DNA from: JAHDFB01 sp965658745
GTDB taxonomy: Bacteria; Bacteroidota; Bacteroidia; Chitinophagales; Saprospiraceae
Assembly (NCBI GenBank): GCA_965658745.1
Contig: CBFHTK010000005.1
Coordinates: 124,001 to 188,000, forward strand
Reading direction: 5' to 3'
Length of the DNA stretch: 64,000 bases
Shown piece after piece: positions 53,806 to 62,848 of the stretch. Every line of letters starts with the position of its first letter. Position 1 is the first letter of the stretch. The position numbers were made by a program, and so were the translations under genes. The notes beneath the pieces are model-generated. The model did no database searches. It was not told where the DNA came from and saw only the letters and a program-made list of their open reading frames with translations.

Positions 53806-54532
53806 AAGGCATCGATTTCACTGATTCGAGATCAAAATTAGTTGTTTTCAAACGAACCTTCATTACGGAGTTTTTCCTAAAAGCAGTTATATCCCTGATC
53901 ATGGCCAGAGAGGCGATGTCTACCGAATTATAATCACCATATTCGATCGTTAATTCTCCGTTACTTTGTGACTGAATCACTGACTTACGCACTAATTGCT
54001 CTTCACCGAAAATATGCTTTGCTTCAACGACTTCGTTCTTAACGGTAGCAATTTTGGTTAATGTTGAATCATTTACTTGAACCAACTCATCTGTCCAAAA
54101 GGAACCTCCCAAAAGAATCTGCTCTAAGTCAGTGAACTCCAATGGAACTCCTGACATTGATTTCAGACGTGAAAGATCATCCGCCATATAACTACTTTGA
54201 AATCTGTTAAGTACAAAAATGGAGTCGTTTGTTATTAAAACACGTGCAACTTCAAAACCAAATTTCTTAAAGCTTCCCCAAATTTTTTCATTTGATTTCA
54301 TTCTAAACACACCCGAAAAATCAAGGGACATTCCTTCTCCAGAGTAATTTACGTCACTTACCATTTCAACTTGGTCGTAAGACAGAATATTCTCCTCGTA
54401 GGCTTCTACTAGTGATGATTTAGCTGTACTTTCAGTTTCATCTATCATTCTTTTCTTTGGAGCACACGAAAAGAGGAGTCCTATTGTACAGCTTAAAATA
54501 GCTAAGTTTCTTATTGCATTCAATATATTCAT
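53768..54532 (-). CDS. DUF4292 lipoprotein
   Basis: 254 residues from ATG 54532 with a lipobox LLFSC (C23). The upstream in-frame start at 54574 would add a polar lead and overlap the TPR gene. The body is beta-rich and matches DUF4292, a Bacteroidota family that recalls LolA/LolB-like folds; that structural link is inference. In this phylum it is commonly found between a TPR gene and an EnvC-like M23 gene, exactly as here. It probably acts at the outer membrane or in the periplasm. Confidence 0.85.
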   Translation of the reverse strand: MNILNAIRNLAILSCTIGLLFSCAPKKRMIDETESTAKSSLVEAYEENILSYDQVEMVSDVNYSGEGMSLDFSGVFRMKSNEKIWGSFKKFGFEVARVLITNDSIFVLNRFQSSYMADDLSRLKSMSGVPLEFTDLEQILLGGSFWTDELVQVNDSTLTKIATVKNEVVEAKHIFGEEQLVRKSVIQSQSNGELTIEYGDYNSVDIASLAMIRDITAFRKNSVMKVRLKTTNFDLESVKSMPFEIPSNYTRQSF

Positions 54533-54545
54533 ATAAGAAAAGGTC

Positions 54546-56042
54546 TTACAATTGTTTACGACTAATTTTTTCAAGCAATTTAGTATTCTTCGGTTCTAAT
54601 TTAGCTGCTTTTTTCCATTCGATAACAGCACCTTCTATATCTGCTTGTTTGAATAAAATATCTCCTTTTAGTTCGTACGCAGCGGCATTTTCAGGCAATT
54701 CCGAATCCAAGATCTTTATTGCCAAATCATATGAACCCTGCATGTATCTGGAATAGGCCATCTCCACTTTTAAGTCACCACGTAACTGATTGTCTTTGCC
54801 TACAAACATCATGGCTTCTTGGAGCACATTGAAAGCCTCTTTTGTTTGATTTAATTGATTCAATGCATGACCATGAAATAGATATGCTATTCCTTGATTA
54901 GGAAATCGAAGCAATGCTTGATCACTCGTCTTTCGCAGTTCATCATATAATTCTAACCTACGTTGCGCTACCATCAACTGATACCAAACATCAAAGACAG
55001 ATCCATCAATTTCAAGTGTCGTTTTATAAGAGCTTACAGCCTCCTCCAGTTTGCCACTATGTAGCATTACGTCACCTCGCAAGGCATGCGATTTTGCTTC
55101 TGTAGGATGCGTTCTAACTAACATTTCTACAATAGACTCAAGCTCAATGCCAATTTCTCTTGTTGGCTGCCTGACGTAAGACTCAACTGCAGGTAAAAGC
55201 TTAGCAAGCTTAGTGTCAATCGGAATCTCTGGATTGCCTACGTCAGCGGAAGATGCTCTGATATACTTAAGTTCATTGGATGCAGGATTTGAACTAAGCT
55301 CCATAAATTGCAACGCGGTTTCATTTGTTGGTTCTATTGTAAGTACATCTTTATACGCTGATTTCGCTTTCGAGATTTCATCTAATCGTAAATAATAGTT
55401 GGCTAAATTCAAAGTAAAACGTACTTCTTTAGGATAGGCTTTTATCAACTTTTTTAGTTCCTTAATAGCTTTCTTGCTTTCTCCACGCTTACTAAAGATT
55501 TCAAATTTCTGTCTAGTTACATCTTCAGATACACCCAATTTTTTCTCCATTTTATCTAGCACACGGACAGCCTTATCATATGCACGTACCTGAACAAAAG
55601 CATATACAGCCTTCTCATAAAAAAATGGCTCCTGCGGCATTTCATCTGTAAAATTGAAAAAAAGATCACCAGCTTTTTCAACTTCATTATTACCTTCGTA
55701 AGCCTCAGCAAGCTGCCTTAAGTAGAATTCATTTGAAGAATTATTCTCAAATGCCATTTTAACATACTTGATTGATTTCTTGTAATCTTTTAAAGCTTCA
55801 AAACATCGGCTCATCTGAAAATAAATCACGTCATTTTGCTCCACATCTTCTGATTCATCTTTCAGAATCTTTTCGTAGAGCACTAAAGCTTCTTCAAACT
55901 TACCTAATAACTGCAATTGGGCAGCATCTACAAATTTTGATTCTTTCGCAATCTGTGTTTCTGAATAGCGTGCATCGTCCTTTTGCGCTACAGCGGCAAC
56001 TGCTAAAAACATAAGGAAGATCCATAAGCCAATCATTTTCAT
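54546..56042 (-). CDS. Exported TPR-repeat protein
   Basis: 498 residues with a signal peptide (cleavage near AVAQ, residue 20). The chain is built of TPR units from about 35 to 495, for example KFEEALVLYEKILKDE, SGKLEEAVSSYKTTLEID and ADIEGAVIEWKKAAKLEP. It heads the TPR-DUF4292-EnvC operon with a 13-bp gap to DUF4292. A -7 box (TATCTTTG on minus, 56110-56117) is about 70 bp upstream. It probably gives a scaffold for an envelope complex. Confidence 0.85.
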   Translation of the reverse strand: MKMIGLWIFLMFLAVAAVAQKDDARYSETQIAKESKFVDAAQLQLLGKFEEALVLYEKILKDESEDVEQNDVIYFQMSRCFEALKDYKKSIKYVKMAFENNSSNEFYLRQLAEAYEGNNEVEKAGDLFFNFTDEMPQEPFFYEKAVYAFVQVRAYDKAVRVLDKMEKKLGVSEDVTRQKFEIFSKRGESKKAIKELKKLIKAYPKEVRFTLNLANYYLRLDEISKAKSAYKDVLTIEPTNETALQFMELSSNPASNELKYIRASSADVGNPEIPIDTKLAKLLPAVESYVRQPTREIGIELESIVEMLVRTHPTEAKSHALRGDVMLHSGKLEEAVSSYKTTLEIDGSVFDVWYQLMVAQRRLELYDELRKTSDQALLRFPNQGIAYLFHGHALNQLNQTKEAFNVLQEAMMFVGKDNQLRGDLKVEMAYSRYMQGSYDLAIKILDSELPENAAAYELKGDILFKQADIEGAVIEWKKAAKLEPKNTKLLEKISRKQL

Positions 56043-56109
56043 ATATTATATTTTTCTAAGTTCCGTCTAATCATCTGACTTAGACCAAGCGCTTCTTTAA
56101 TGAAAGGAA

Positions 56110-56117
56110 CAAAGATA
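56110..56117 (-). promoter_or_regulatory. Candidate -7 box of the TPR-DUF4292-envC operon
   Basis: CAAAGATA on plus is TATCTTTG on minus, the same octamer as before ferritin. It would give a leader of about 60 nt. No -33 element is clear. Confidence 0.3.
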
Positions 56118-56336
56118 CAACGATAAACGTGCCACTCTTGGTAGTATAAAGCGATATTTTTTTCAAAGTAATTTACCTTCCAGTAGAAAAAGCAAATGAA
56201 TTGCAATAGCTAACTGAGAAATAGCAATAAACAGACTATTTAAGAATTACAATAAATATAGCTTCTGTGCAGAATTGAAATACTCTGTTTGAGCCGATTG
56301 ACAAGAGTTGGGAATCATCTTGGACAGTATGGAAGG

Positions 56337-56963
56337 CTACTGATTCAATGGAAAAGACAGGTTCAAATTTGAATAAAACCCGATTCTATTTGACCAACCA
56401 TTTCGCTCAGACCAAACATTAAAACCTATGTTTTCTTCTGGTTGCTCAATGTCCGTATTAAAAAGAAACGATTGACCTATTCCTGAAGATAACTCTAGAA
56501 ATGCTTTGCCTCTAAGATTGATTTTGAATCCTCCTGTAAGATAGCCACCAACTTGATGACGCCTTCTGAGCTTTCTAAATTCGCGAAAATAGCTGTTTTC
56601 ATAAAAGATACTATACTCATATAGCTCCCATATGTTCATACTATTAATAGCCCCACCAACAAAGAATCCTATATATCTATCACGCAAGATATATCGCTCT
56701 ATTGAAGGTCTAATGCGAAAACCAGAAGCTTTTCGGAATCTGTTTCTACTAAATCCTGCTTCGATTGACCACTCTGTATTGTCGCTAGCTCTTTTGTCAT
56801 AACTTAATTGGACGGTTGGGTATATATGGGTTATAGATGTGAGTGTTAGCCCAATTCGATGATCTGGAATTTCAAACTTTCGAGATTTCTTTACAATACT
56901 ATCCTGAAGAACCATTTCTGCTTTCATAGAAAACAAAAGACTGCAGAAAAAGACTTTTTCCAA
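56337..56963 (-). CDS. Beta-barrel-like protein at a rearrangement junction
   Basis: 208 residues if read from TTG (56963); 196 from the ATG at 56927. The mature-looking part (QDSIVKKSRKFEIPDHRIGLTL onward, in pieces) has alternating strands of a small outer-membrane barrel. With TTG the N-terminus VFFCSLLFS looks like a weak signal peptide, but these codons overlap the antisense of an acyl-CoA dehydrogenase remnant. The natural 5' end of this gene may therefore have been lost or replaced. No family is recognised. Expression is doubtful. Confidence 0.45.
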   Translation of the reverse strand: MEKVFFCSLLFSMKAEMVLQDSIVKKSRKFEIPDHRIGLTLTSITHIYPTVQLSYDKRASDNTEWSIEAGFSRNRFRKASGFRIRPSIERYILRDRYIGFFVGGAINSMNIWELYEYSIFYENSYFREFRKLRRRHQVGGYLTGGFKINLRGKAFLELSSGIGQSFLFNTDIEQPEENIGFNVWSERNGWSNRIGFYSNLNLSFPLNQ

Positions 56964-57820
56964 GATTAGCCAAGACGTATGCTTTACATTTTGCGCTTGA
57001 GCAGCTAAAAGAGATGTACAGCGAGCAGGTCAAAAAGGGAGACATGCGGAAAGTAGAATCACTAGCAGCAGGATTAAAGTCAGTAGCTTCCTGGCATGCA
57101 AGTGATACCATCCAAGAATGCAGAGAGGCTTGCGGAGGTAAAGGTTATCTGAACGAAAATGCATTCGCAGATTTAAAAGCAGATACAGATATATTTACAA
57201 CTTTCGAAGGGGATAATCATGTCTTACTGCAACTAGTTTCCAAAGGCCTACTGACAGATTTCAAAGAGCAGTTTCAAGATGGTGGGTTTTACTCTATTAT
57301 TCGCCACTTAACCAACAGACTAAGTACAAATATCACAGAAGCAAATCCCTATACAATAAGAAATACCAATTCGGAACATCTGCTTAGTGAAGAATTTCAT
57401 TTAACAGCTCTAGAATATCGTGAAAATTCACTCTTGTTTAGTCTTGCTAACCGCATGCGAGATTTTATTAAACGAAGACTAAATCCCAACGAAACTTTCC
57501 AACTTATACAGAACCATATGGTCTCTCTCGCTATAGCGAGTATGGAATCATACATTGCAAAAGCATTTTACACTGCTGTTAATAAGATTGAGCATAATGA
57601 AGAACAAGCACTTTACAGGAGGCTAGCAAGATTATATTCTTTGGACACTATTTATAGTCATAGAGGTTGGTTTTTGGAAAGCGACTACATCAGTGGAGGT
57701 AAATCAAAGGCTATTAGAAAGCAGATTAGTGCTCTAAATAAGAAGGTCAGACAAGATGCTCGATTGTATGTCAATGCTTTCCAGATACCCGATGATTTAC
57801 TGAGAGCAAAAATTATCTAA
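56930..57820 (+). pseudogene. Acyl-CoA dehydrogenase/oxidase, C-terminal remnant
   Basis: The reading frame opens after a TAG at 56927 and already reads family sequence at about 56945 (KRLFPRLAKTYALHFA), before the first ATG at 57014. It continues with LAAGLKSVASWHASDTIQECREACGGKGYL and DTDIFTTFEGDN (seen in pieces), the flavin-side and catalytic-loop region of the long Bacteroidota acyl-CoA dehydrogenase/oxidase family (about 750 residues). Only the last 297 codons remain, about 40 percent. The N-terminal FAD and substrate-binding domains are missing and no promoter is seen. The rest of the frame is intact to the stop, so the loss may be recent or a short product may be made. Confidence 0.75.
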
Positions 57821-57903
57821 AAGATAAGATAACATACAATATACTTCTGCGAAATTAGAATGCGCTGACGATTCATTATCTTTATAGCATTAAACCCTTA
57901 AGT

Positions 57904-59652
57904 ATGCTGTACCCTTGTCGCTCATTTTACCCCTTATTCATATTATTTATTGCATTTCTCACTCTTGGGTCATGTAAGAACAATGAAACTACAAAAACGG
58001 AAACAAAGGAAATAGTTAGTTCCCTAAAAAATAGCCCAAAAGGCTTAAATCCAGTCATTAACCTTTCAGGAGACGAAAATCATATCAATGGAATTTTACA
58101 TTACCCTTTGGCAGATTACAATCCGGTTTCACTGCAATTTGAACCAATACTGATAAAAGCAGTTCCTATCCCAGAGGTCGTTGACGAAGGGCCATATGAA
58201 GGACAGATCAGATATGATATGGAGATCATTCCTGAAGCAAGCTGGGACAACGGTGACCCTATAACTGGATATGATTACGCGTTCACGATTAAATCAATTC
58301 TCCACCCACAGTCTAATGCAATTCGCTACAGGGCATATCTTAGTAAAATTTCCGGTGTAGTTGTCGACAAGGATAATCCTAAGAAATTTGCAGTCTATCT
58401 CGATCAACGAAATATTGCTGATGTAGAACTGGTTTCAGGTATTCCTATATTACCAGCATATCATTATGATCCAAGCTCAAGTTTGAAATCCGTAACAATT
58501 GCTGAATTAAAAGACGAAGCCTTATATGCAGAATTGGAAGCAACAAATCCTGAAGTTTCTGATTTTGCCGAATCCTTCAATGCAGTAAAATATAGCAGAG
58601 ACTCAATTGTTGGTTGCGGTAGATATCGACTCAAAGAATGGCTATCTGATCAATATATAAAGCTCGAACGTAAGGATGATCATTTTTTTGAAGGTAGCGA
58701 CAACCCTATGAAACTAGGTGAACCACAAGAAATAATCTTTTTACTTTCGCCCGATCAAGCTTCTTCTCTTGCCCAACTGAAATCAGGGAATCTTGATATC
58801 TATGATCAGATTGATTATCAGCAGATGGCGGACTTGAAGGCTGACGAGAATTATCGCGAGCGATTTGATTTCAAGAGTGTGAGTATTCCAAGAGCATACT
58901 ATCTTTCCATCAATTCGCGAAAGCCTGAGCTGCAAGACAAAGAAGTAAGACAAGCTCTAGGATATCTGATGGATGTTGATACACTTATTTCATCTTATGA
59001 AAATGGTTATGGCAAAAGAATTAGTAGCCCTTTTCTTTCTGTTGGAGACAAAAGTGAGGTCACTCCTCCGACATATGATCTCGAAAAAGCAATTCAACTT
59101 CTAGAAAAAGCTGGGTGGAAGGACAGTAACGGAAATCAAATCCGAGACAAATCAATTGACGGTCAATTAGTTGAATTGGATATTCAGTTTATGTCAACAA
59201 GTTCACAACTTGGTCAATTAGTTGCAAATATTTTCAAGCAACTCTGTAAACCTGCTGGTGTGAACATTGACATTCAAACTGTTGATCAAACTACACTGAG
59301 GAAACAACTAAATAACCTTGAATTTGAAATGACAACAGCTGCTGCAAGCCAATCTTTGGCTCCTTACGATCCGTATGCATTATTGCACACTGATAATTCC
59401 GATCCGGGAGAAGCCAATGTTTTCAATTTTGGAAATAGCAAGAGTGACTCTCTGATCGAATTGATTCGTACCACAACAGAAGTGCAAAAAAGAGATAAAG
59501 CATATATTGAGTTAGAGAAAATCCTGAATGATGAAATGCCAATTATCTTCCTTTATTCTCCGATTGTTCACATTGTCCACAAAAAAGAAGTAAATGGTAT
59601 TACTTCAATCAAAAAACCAGGATTTGTTATACAGAGTTTCAAGCGAGATTAA
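57904..59652 (+). CDS. Family 5 extracellular solute-binding lipoprotein
   Basis: 582 residues with a lipobox LGSC (C24). The SBP_bac_5 (DppA/OppA) fold is shown by ASWDNGDPITGYDYAFTIKSILHP, ERKDDHFFEG, LLSPDQASSLAQLKSGNLDIYDQIDY and YYLSINSRKPELQDKEVRQALGYLMD segments (in parts). It should bind oligopeptides or a similar ligand at the membrane. No permease or ATPase genes are next to it, so it is an orphan binding protein here. It starts 83 bp after the acyl-CoA dehydrogenase remnant. Confidence 0.9.
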   Translation: MLYPCRSFYPLFILFIAFLTLGSCKNNETTKTETKEIVSSLKNSPKGLNPVINLSGDENHINGILHYPLADYNPVSLQFEPILIKAVPIPEVVDEGPYEGQIRYDMEIIPEASWDNGDPITGYDYAFTIKSILHPQSNAIRYRAYLSKISGVVVDKDNPKKFAVYLDQRNIADVELVSGIPILPAYHYDPSSSLKSVTIAELKDEALYAELEATNPEVSDFAESFNAVKYSRDSIVGCGRYRLKEWLSDQYIKLERKDDHFFEGSDNPMKLGEPQEIIFLLSPDQASSLAQLKSGNLDIYDQIDYQQMADLKADENYRERFDFKSVSIPRAYYLSINSRKPELQDKEVRQALGYLMDVDTLISSYENGYGKRISSPFLSVGDKSEVTPPTYDLEKAIQLLEKAGWKDSNGNQIRDKSIDGQLVELDIQFMSTSSQLGQLVANIFKQLCKPAGVNIDIQTVDQTTLRKQLNNLEFEMTTAAASQSLAPYDPYALLHTDNSDPGEANVFNFGNSKSDSLIELIRTTTEVQKRDKAYIELEKILNDEMPIIFLYSPIVHIVHKKEVNGITSIKKPGFVIQSFKRD

Positions 59653-59689
59653 AAACTAAGATGTTAGATAGTGCATTTGCGAAAGTCAA

Positions 59690-60709
59690 CTATTTATCAG
59701 CTTGTTCCAAAACATAAGCTCTTAGATCTTCTAGTTGCTGATCTGACATTTTCTCTTCGGTGTATTGCGGCATGTAAGCTCTTTTCCCAAACTTAGGCTT
59801 TGTTCCATATCTTGACACATGATACATCGAACGCTCGTCGTAGTATTTCATTCGATTGGCTAATTGCTTAAATGTCAAAGACTCATTATCTAGTCTGTAA
59901 TGTGAATACTCATTTTTTGCATGGCAATGCAGGCAACCATCTTCATAAATGATTTTCCCATTGACAGGATTACCTTCAATATCAGGCATTCCTTCTTTGT
60001 AGTTGGAAGGAGGTGTCCCAAAAGTAGCAGGAGCATGATCCAAATACTTTGATTTTATAACTGATATAGCAGCAGCTCGATCTTTTCCGTCAGAGAGTGC
60101 ATTATCAACCAAGTCAAGTTCTTGCTCTGTCCATTGCAGATCATTCATCGTCAACCCTATGGTCCACATATACATCAAAATGGATTCTATTTCCCAGTCT
60201 TTAAGGGCTCTACCTTGGGAGCATTCAACCGCGCAAAGCTGAATCGCTTCCCTGATGTTATTGCGAGCTTTATCAACTAGGTCGCCATATTTTTTCTCAT
60301 AGTCTCCATTGTAGAATTTGGTTCGATTTACAATTCCAAACAGTGGTGAACCTTGTACAAAAGGTAATCCTTTCTCATGTGTAAAAGCTAAACGTTCTTC
60401 AGGGTCTTCGATATTAAGATATGCACTTTCTCTTTCTACGTTATGACAAGAAGTACAAACAAAGTGCCTAGACTGTCGCATCGTATTTCCACCACTTAGA
60501 TTTTGGCTTTTGCCAAATTTTACGAGGGACTCTCCGATCTCAGCTGAGGCTCCTGGAAGTAATTTATTAGGCAAATTCGGTGAAGGAGCATCTCCCAACG
60601 CATCAAGTACTTCCTGAACGGTTTCTTCTCCAGTGATCTTGGTCACTTCCTTTTGGACTCCGATCCAAAACCCATACAATAACCCAACTGCTATGATTAT
60701 ATATTTCAT
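59690..60709 (-). CDS. Di-heme c-type cytochrome
   Basis: 339 residues with an N-terminal hydrophobic anchor or signal (about 1-18). Two heme sites are visible: CTSCH (85-89) and CLHCH (259-263). A further C159/C163 pair (CAVEC) has no His and may form a disulfide. MPQY near the C-terminus may give an axial Met. The pattern resembles SoxA/thiosulfate-dehydrogenase-like or other di-heme cytochromes of Bacteroidota, but I cannot assign the substrate. It is the last gene of a three-gene operon with a DUF5777 barrel and a small heme lipoprotein. Confidence 0.85.
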   Translation of the reverse strand: MKYIIIAVGLLYGFWIGVQKEVTKITGEETVQEVLDALGDAPSPNLPNKLLPGASAEIGESLVKFGKSQNLSGGNTMRQSRHFVCTSCHNVERESAYLNIEDPEERLAFTHEKGLPFVQGSPLFGIVNRTKFYNGDYEKKYGDLVDKARNNIREAIQLCAVECSQGRALKDWEIESILMYMWTIGLTMNDLQWTEQELDLVDNALSDGKDRAAAISVIKSKYLDHAPATFGTPPSNYKEGMPDIEGNPVNGKIIYEDGCLHCHAKNEYSHYRLDNESLTFKQLANRMKYYDERSMYHVSRYGTKPKFGKRAYMPQYTEEKMSDQQLEDLRAYVLEQADK

Positions 60710-60743
60710 ACTATCTCATCACTTTTTAAGCTCAATATTCTAC

Positions 60744-61619
60744 TTATCGATGGACGGTAAATTGACGTCCTATTGTGAAACCCAGACGAAACTCTCCATC
60801 TTGCCAATTTGAACTTGTATTTGGAATGTAGTCTGTTTCAGTTAGGCCACGAGCATTAGTCAAATTAATCTGAAATACATGTCCTCCTCCAGTTTCAAAT
60901 TCAAAACCAATACCAAGCGGGAATTGATACTGCAAAGGCAACTCCCGATCTGAGACAAGTACTGGAAATGCCCCATCAAATATCAAGGCTGTTGCCTTTG
61001 TTAATTGAATCCTACCTGCAAGTCCTATACTTGGAATATCATTTTGGTCGTAAGTATAGACAAGATCCCGATACGTATAATTCAAGCTCGCTTGTAGAGA
61101 TAGTCTTTGATTGAATCGTCTAGCAAACATAATCTGAACATGGTAAGCAAAGCGATTGGAAAAATTGGGAAAAGAAGACAATGCATTAGCGTTTGTTGAC
61201 TTCGGCATCGTAGAAATCGTTGAATTCGCTACAAAAGTTATTGACAGGGGGTTGTTTCCTTGCACTTGTTGCCTCATCAATCTCGCCTTAAAATAACCGT
61301 TGACCAATTGTCTAAGTTCACCAGCACCTTTTGCTCGCATTATACCGAAATTAATATGATCATTAAGACCATAATCAAATCCAATACCTATATCCGCCGC
61401 ATTTTCAAGTCCATAGAAACTCTGCCACCCTCCGCTAGTACCTAACAAGTCACCAAATCTGTGATACGTTCGAAAATCCATCTTGCCCTTCTTCAGCATT
61501 TCTACTGATTGAGAGTTGATGACTCTTCTGTCGTTGAATGCATCTTTTTGGAATTCTTGCGCGTACAAATTTTGAAAAATCGCTAACAGCAAGAATGTTA
61601 CAAATATTTGCTTTGTCAT
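60744..61619 (-). CDS. DUF5777 beta-barrel protein
   Basis: 291 residues with a signal peptide (cleavage near LYAQ, residue 21). The N-terminal mature region has RRVINSQSVEMLKKGKMDFRTYHRFGDL and GLENAADIGIGFDYGLNDHINFG (in parts), the signature of DUF5777, a Bacteroidota outer-membrane barrel family. These genes are often near c-type cytochromes, as here, so it may hold or serve an extracellular redox process. The function is not known. It lies 3 bp after the small heme lipoprotein gene and 34 bp before the di-heme cytochrome. Confidence 0.85.
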   Translation of the reverse strand: MTKQIFVTFLLLAIFQNLYAQEFQKDAFNDRRVINSQSVEMLKKGKMDFRTYHRFGDLLGTSGGWQSFYGLENAADIGIGFDYGLNDHINFGIMRAKGAGELRQLVNGYFKARLMRQQVQGNNPLSITFVANSTISTMPKSTNANALSSFPNFSNRFAYHVQIMFARRFNQRLSLQASLNYTYRDLVYTYDQNDIPSIGLAGRIQLTKATALIFDGAFPVLVSDRELPLQYQFPLGIGFEFETGGGHVFQINLTNARGLTETDYIPNTSSNWQDGEFRLGFTIGRQFTVHR

Positions 61620-61622
61620 ATG

Positions 61623-61982
61623 TTATTCTTTGTAATCATTTTGTACCCAACAATTAATTATCTCTAGTTCTTCTTCGGTCAGAGACTTCGGTCGATCTGC
61701 AGGAGCATAGTTTGGTGGCATATTCATGATTTCTAGTGTTCTTCGTCTAAATTCATCACCCTCCTTAAAAACTTCAAGGCCTGCATAGCTACTAAAGTCA
61801 CCAGGTGCGGCGCCGTTAATATGACACCCTGCATAGGCACAGCTATTGTCAATAATTGACTTGACATCCGCGGTATATGTTACTTCTGTTTCGCAATCCT
61901 CAGGCGGATCAAGTCGATCACGGTTGCAAGAACTGACTAGAAGACAAACCAAGGGAAACAGGAAAATGAAAGATTTTTTCAT
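61623..61982 (-). CDS. Small c-type cytochrome lipoprotein with CX4CH site
   Basis: 119 residues. The lipobox is VSSC (C19). One heme-binding candidate is C48-AYAG-C53-H54, a CX4CH motif rather than CXXCH; the axial ligand may be a Met in MNMPP near 92. The domain resembles the planctomycete/Bacteroidota small cytochromes that end in LTEEELEIINCWV. Heme attachment through CX4CH is known in some c-type cytochromes but needs a capable maturation system. It is the first gene of the cytochrome/DUF5777 operon. Confidence 0.75.
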   Translation of the reverse strand: MKKSFIFLFPLVCLLVSSCNRDRLDPPEDCETEVTYTADVKSIIDNSCAYAGCHINGAAPGDFSSYAGLEVFKEGDEFRRRTLEIMNMPPNYAPADRPKSLTEEELEIINCWVQNDYKE

Positions 61983-62137
61983 ATTAAGCTAAATTTCTTA
62001 CGTGCTGAACGTAGGCATCAGCCTATAAACATACACTTATTTTAAAAAACAGTAAACGAATTGCCCTAACTTAGTGTTCAAAGATTTTTAGTATCTACAT
62101 AAATTGTTCATATAATTTTAAATATAAAACTTAAGAT

Positions 62138-62557
62138 ATGTATCCTATTGAATTAACTAAACCGATGTCACAAGAATTGACAGATTTCGGATTCAATGCA
62201 CTTGAATCTTCAGAGGATGTTACAACTAAGCTTTCTGATCAATCAGGAACTTCCCTGCTTGTAATTAATTCCGTCTGTGGTTGTGCTGCAGCTAACGCAA
62301 GACCAGGAGTAAAAGCCAGTTTGCAGGCTAGTGAGATAAAACCAGACAACTTATACACAGTTTTTGCTGGAGTAGACAAAGAAGCTACTCAAAAAGCTAG
62401 AGAATTTCTTTTGCCTTATCCACCGTCATCTCCATCGATTGCACTATTTAAAGATGGAAAACTTGTACATATGGTTGAAAGACATCACATAGAAGGTCGT
62501 CCGGCACAGTTGATTTCGAATCATCTTCAGGAAGTATATCAACACTTTTGCAAATAA
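62138..62557 (+). CDS. Bacilliredoxin (BrxA/BrxB, DUF1094)
   Basis: 139 residues, the family length. The redox motif is CGC (47-49) in NSVCGCAAANARPG. MVERHHIEGR near the C-terminus is also conserved. In firmicutes these proteins remove bacillithiol from mixed disulfides; many Bacteroidota also make bacillithiol. A bshC or similar gene is not in the window. Single gene with a strong terminator 50-90 bp downstream. Confidence 0.93.
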   Translation: MYPIELTKPMSQELTDFGFNALESSEDVTTKLSDQSGTSLLVINSVCGCAAANARPGVKASLQASEIKPDNLYTVFAGVDKEATQKAREFLLPYPPSSPSIALFKDGKLVHMVERHHIEGRPAQLISNHLQEVYQHFCK

Positions 62558-62607
62558 ACCAACTAGAGTTTAGGCGTTGGAGGTTAAGCCTCAAAAAGAT
62601 ATACGAT

Positions 62608-62646
62608 AAAAAAAGACGTTTGGATTTATTTCCAAACGTCTTTTTT
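62608..62646 (+). terminator. Bidirectional terminator after the bacilliredoxin gene
   Basis: GACGTTTGGA pairs with TCCAAACGTC around the loop TTTATT, with seven A before and six T after. The arms AAAAAAGACG/CGTCTTTTTT make it symmetric, so it can stop transcription from either side. Confidence 0.92.
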
Positions 62647-62775
62647 GTCTTAATTGGAGTTTGCTTAGTTATCTATGTAATATATTTAGTAAAAGATAAT
62701 AATACTGGATCTTCAAACTAACTAGTTAGGTTCCAGCGTGATTATTGATATTTTAGAGAATCTACTAGAAATGTA

Positions 62776-62808
62776 AAAAGAGGCTTCTCATACGAAAAAA
62801 CCTCTTTT
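62776..62808 (-). terminator. Terminator of the small ORF at 62849-63028
   Basis: AAAAGAGG (62776-62783) pairs with CCTCTTTT (62801-62808) across a 17-nt loop. On the minus strand it is followed by T residues (AAAAA on plus from 62775). It lies 41 bp after the stop of the 59-codon minus-strand ORF. Confidence 0.65.
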
Positions 62809-62848
62809 AAACTTATTCAAAACAAAACGTACTTAAACTTAACTTGAA

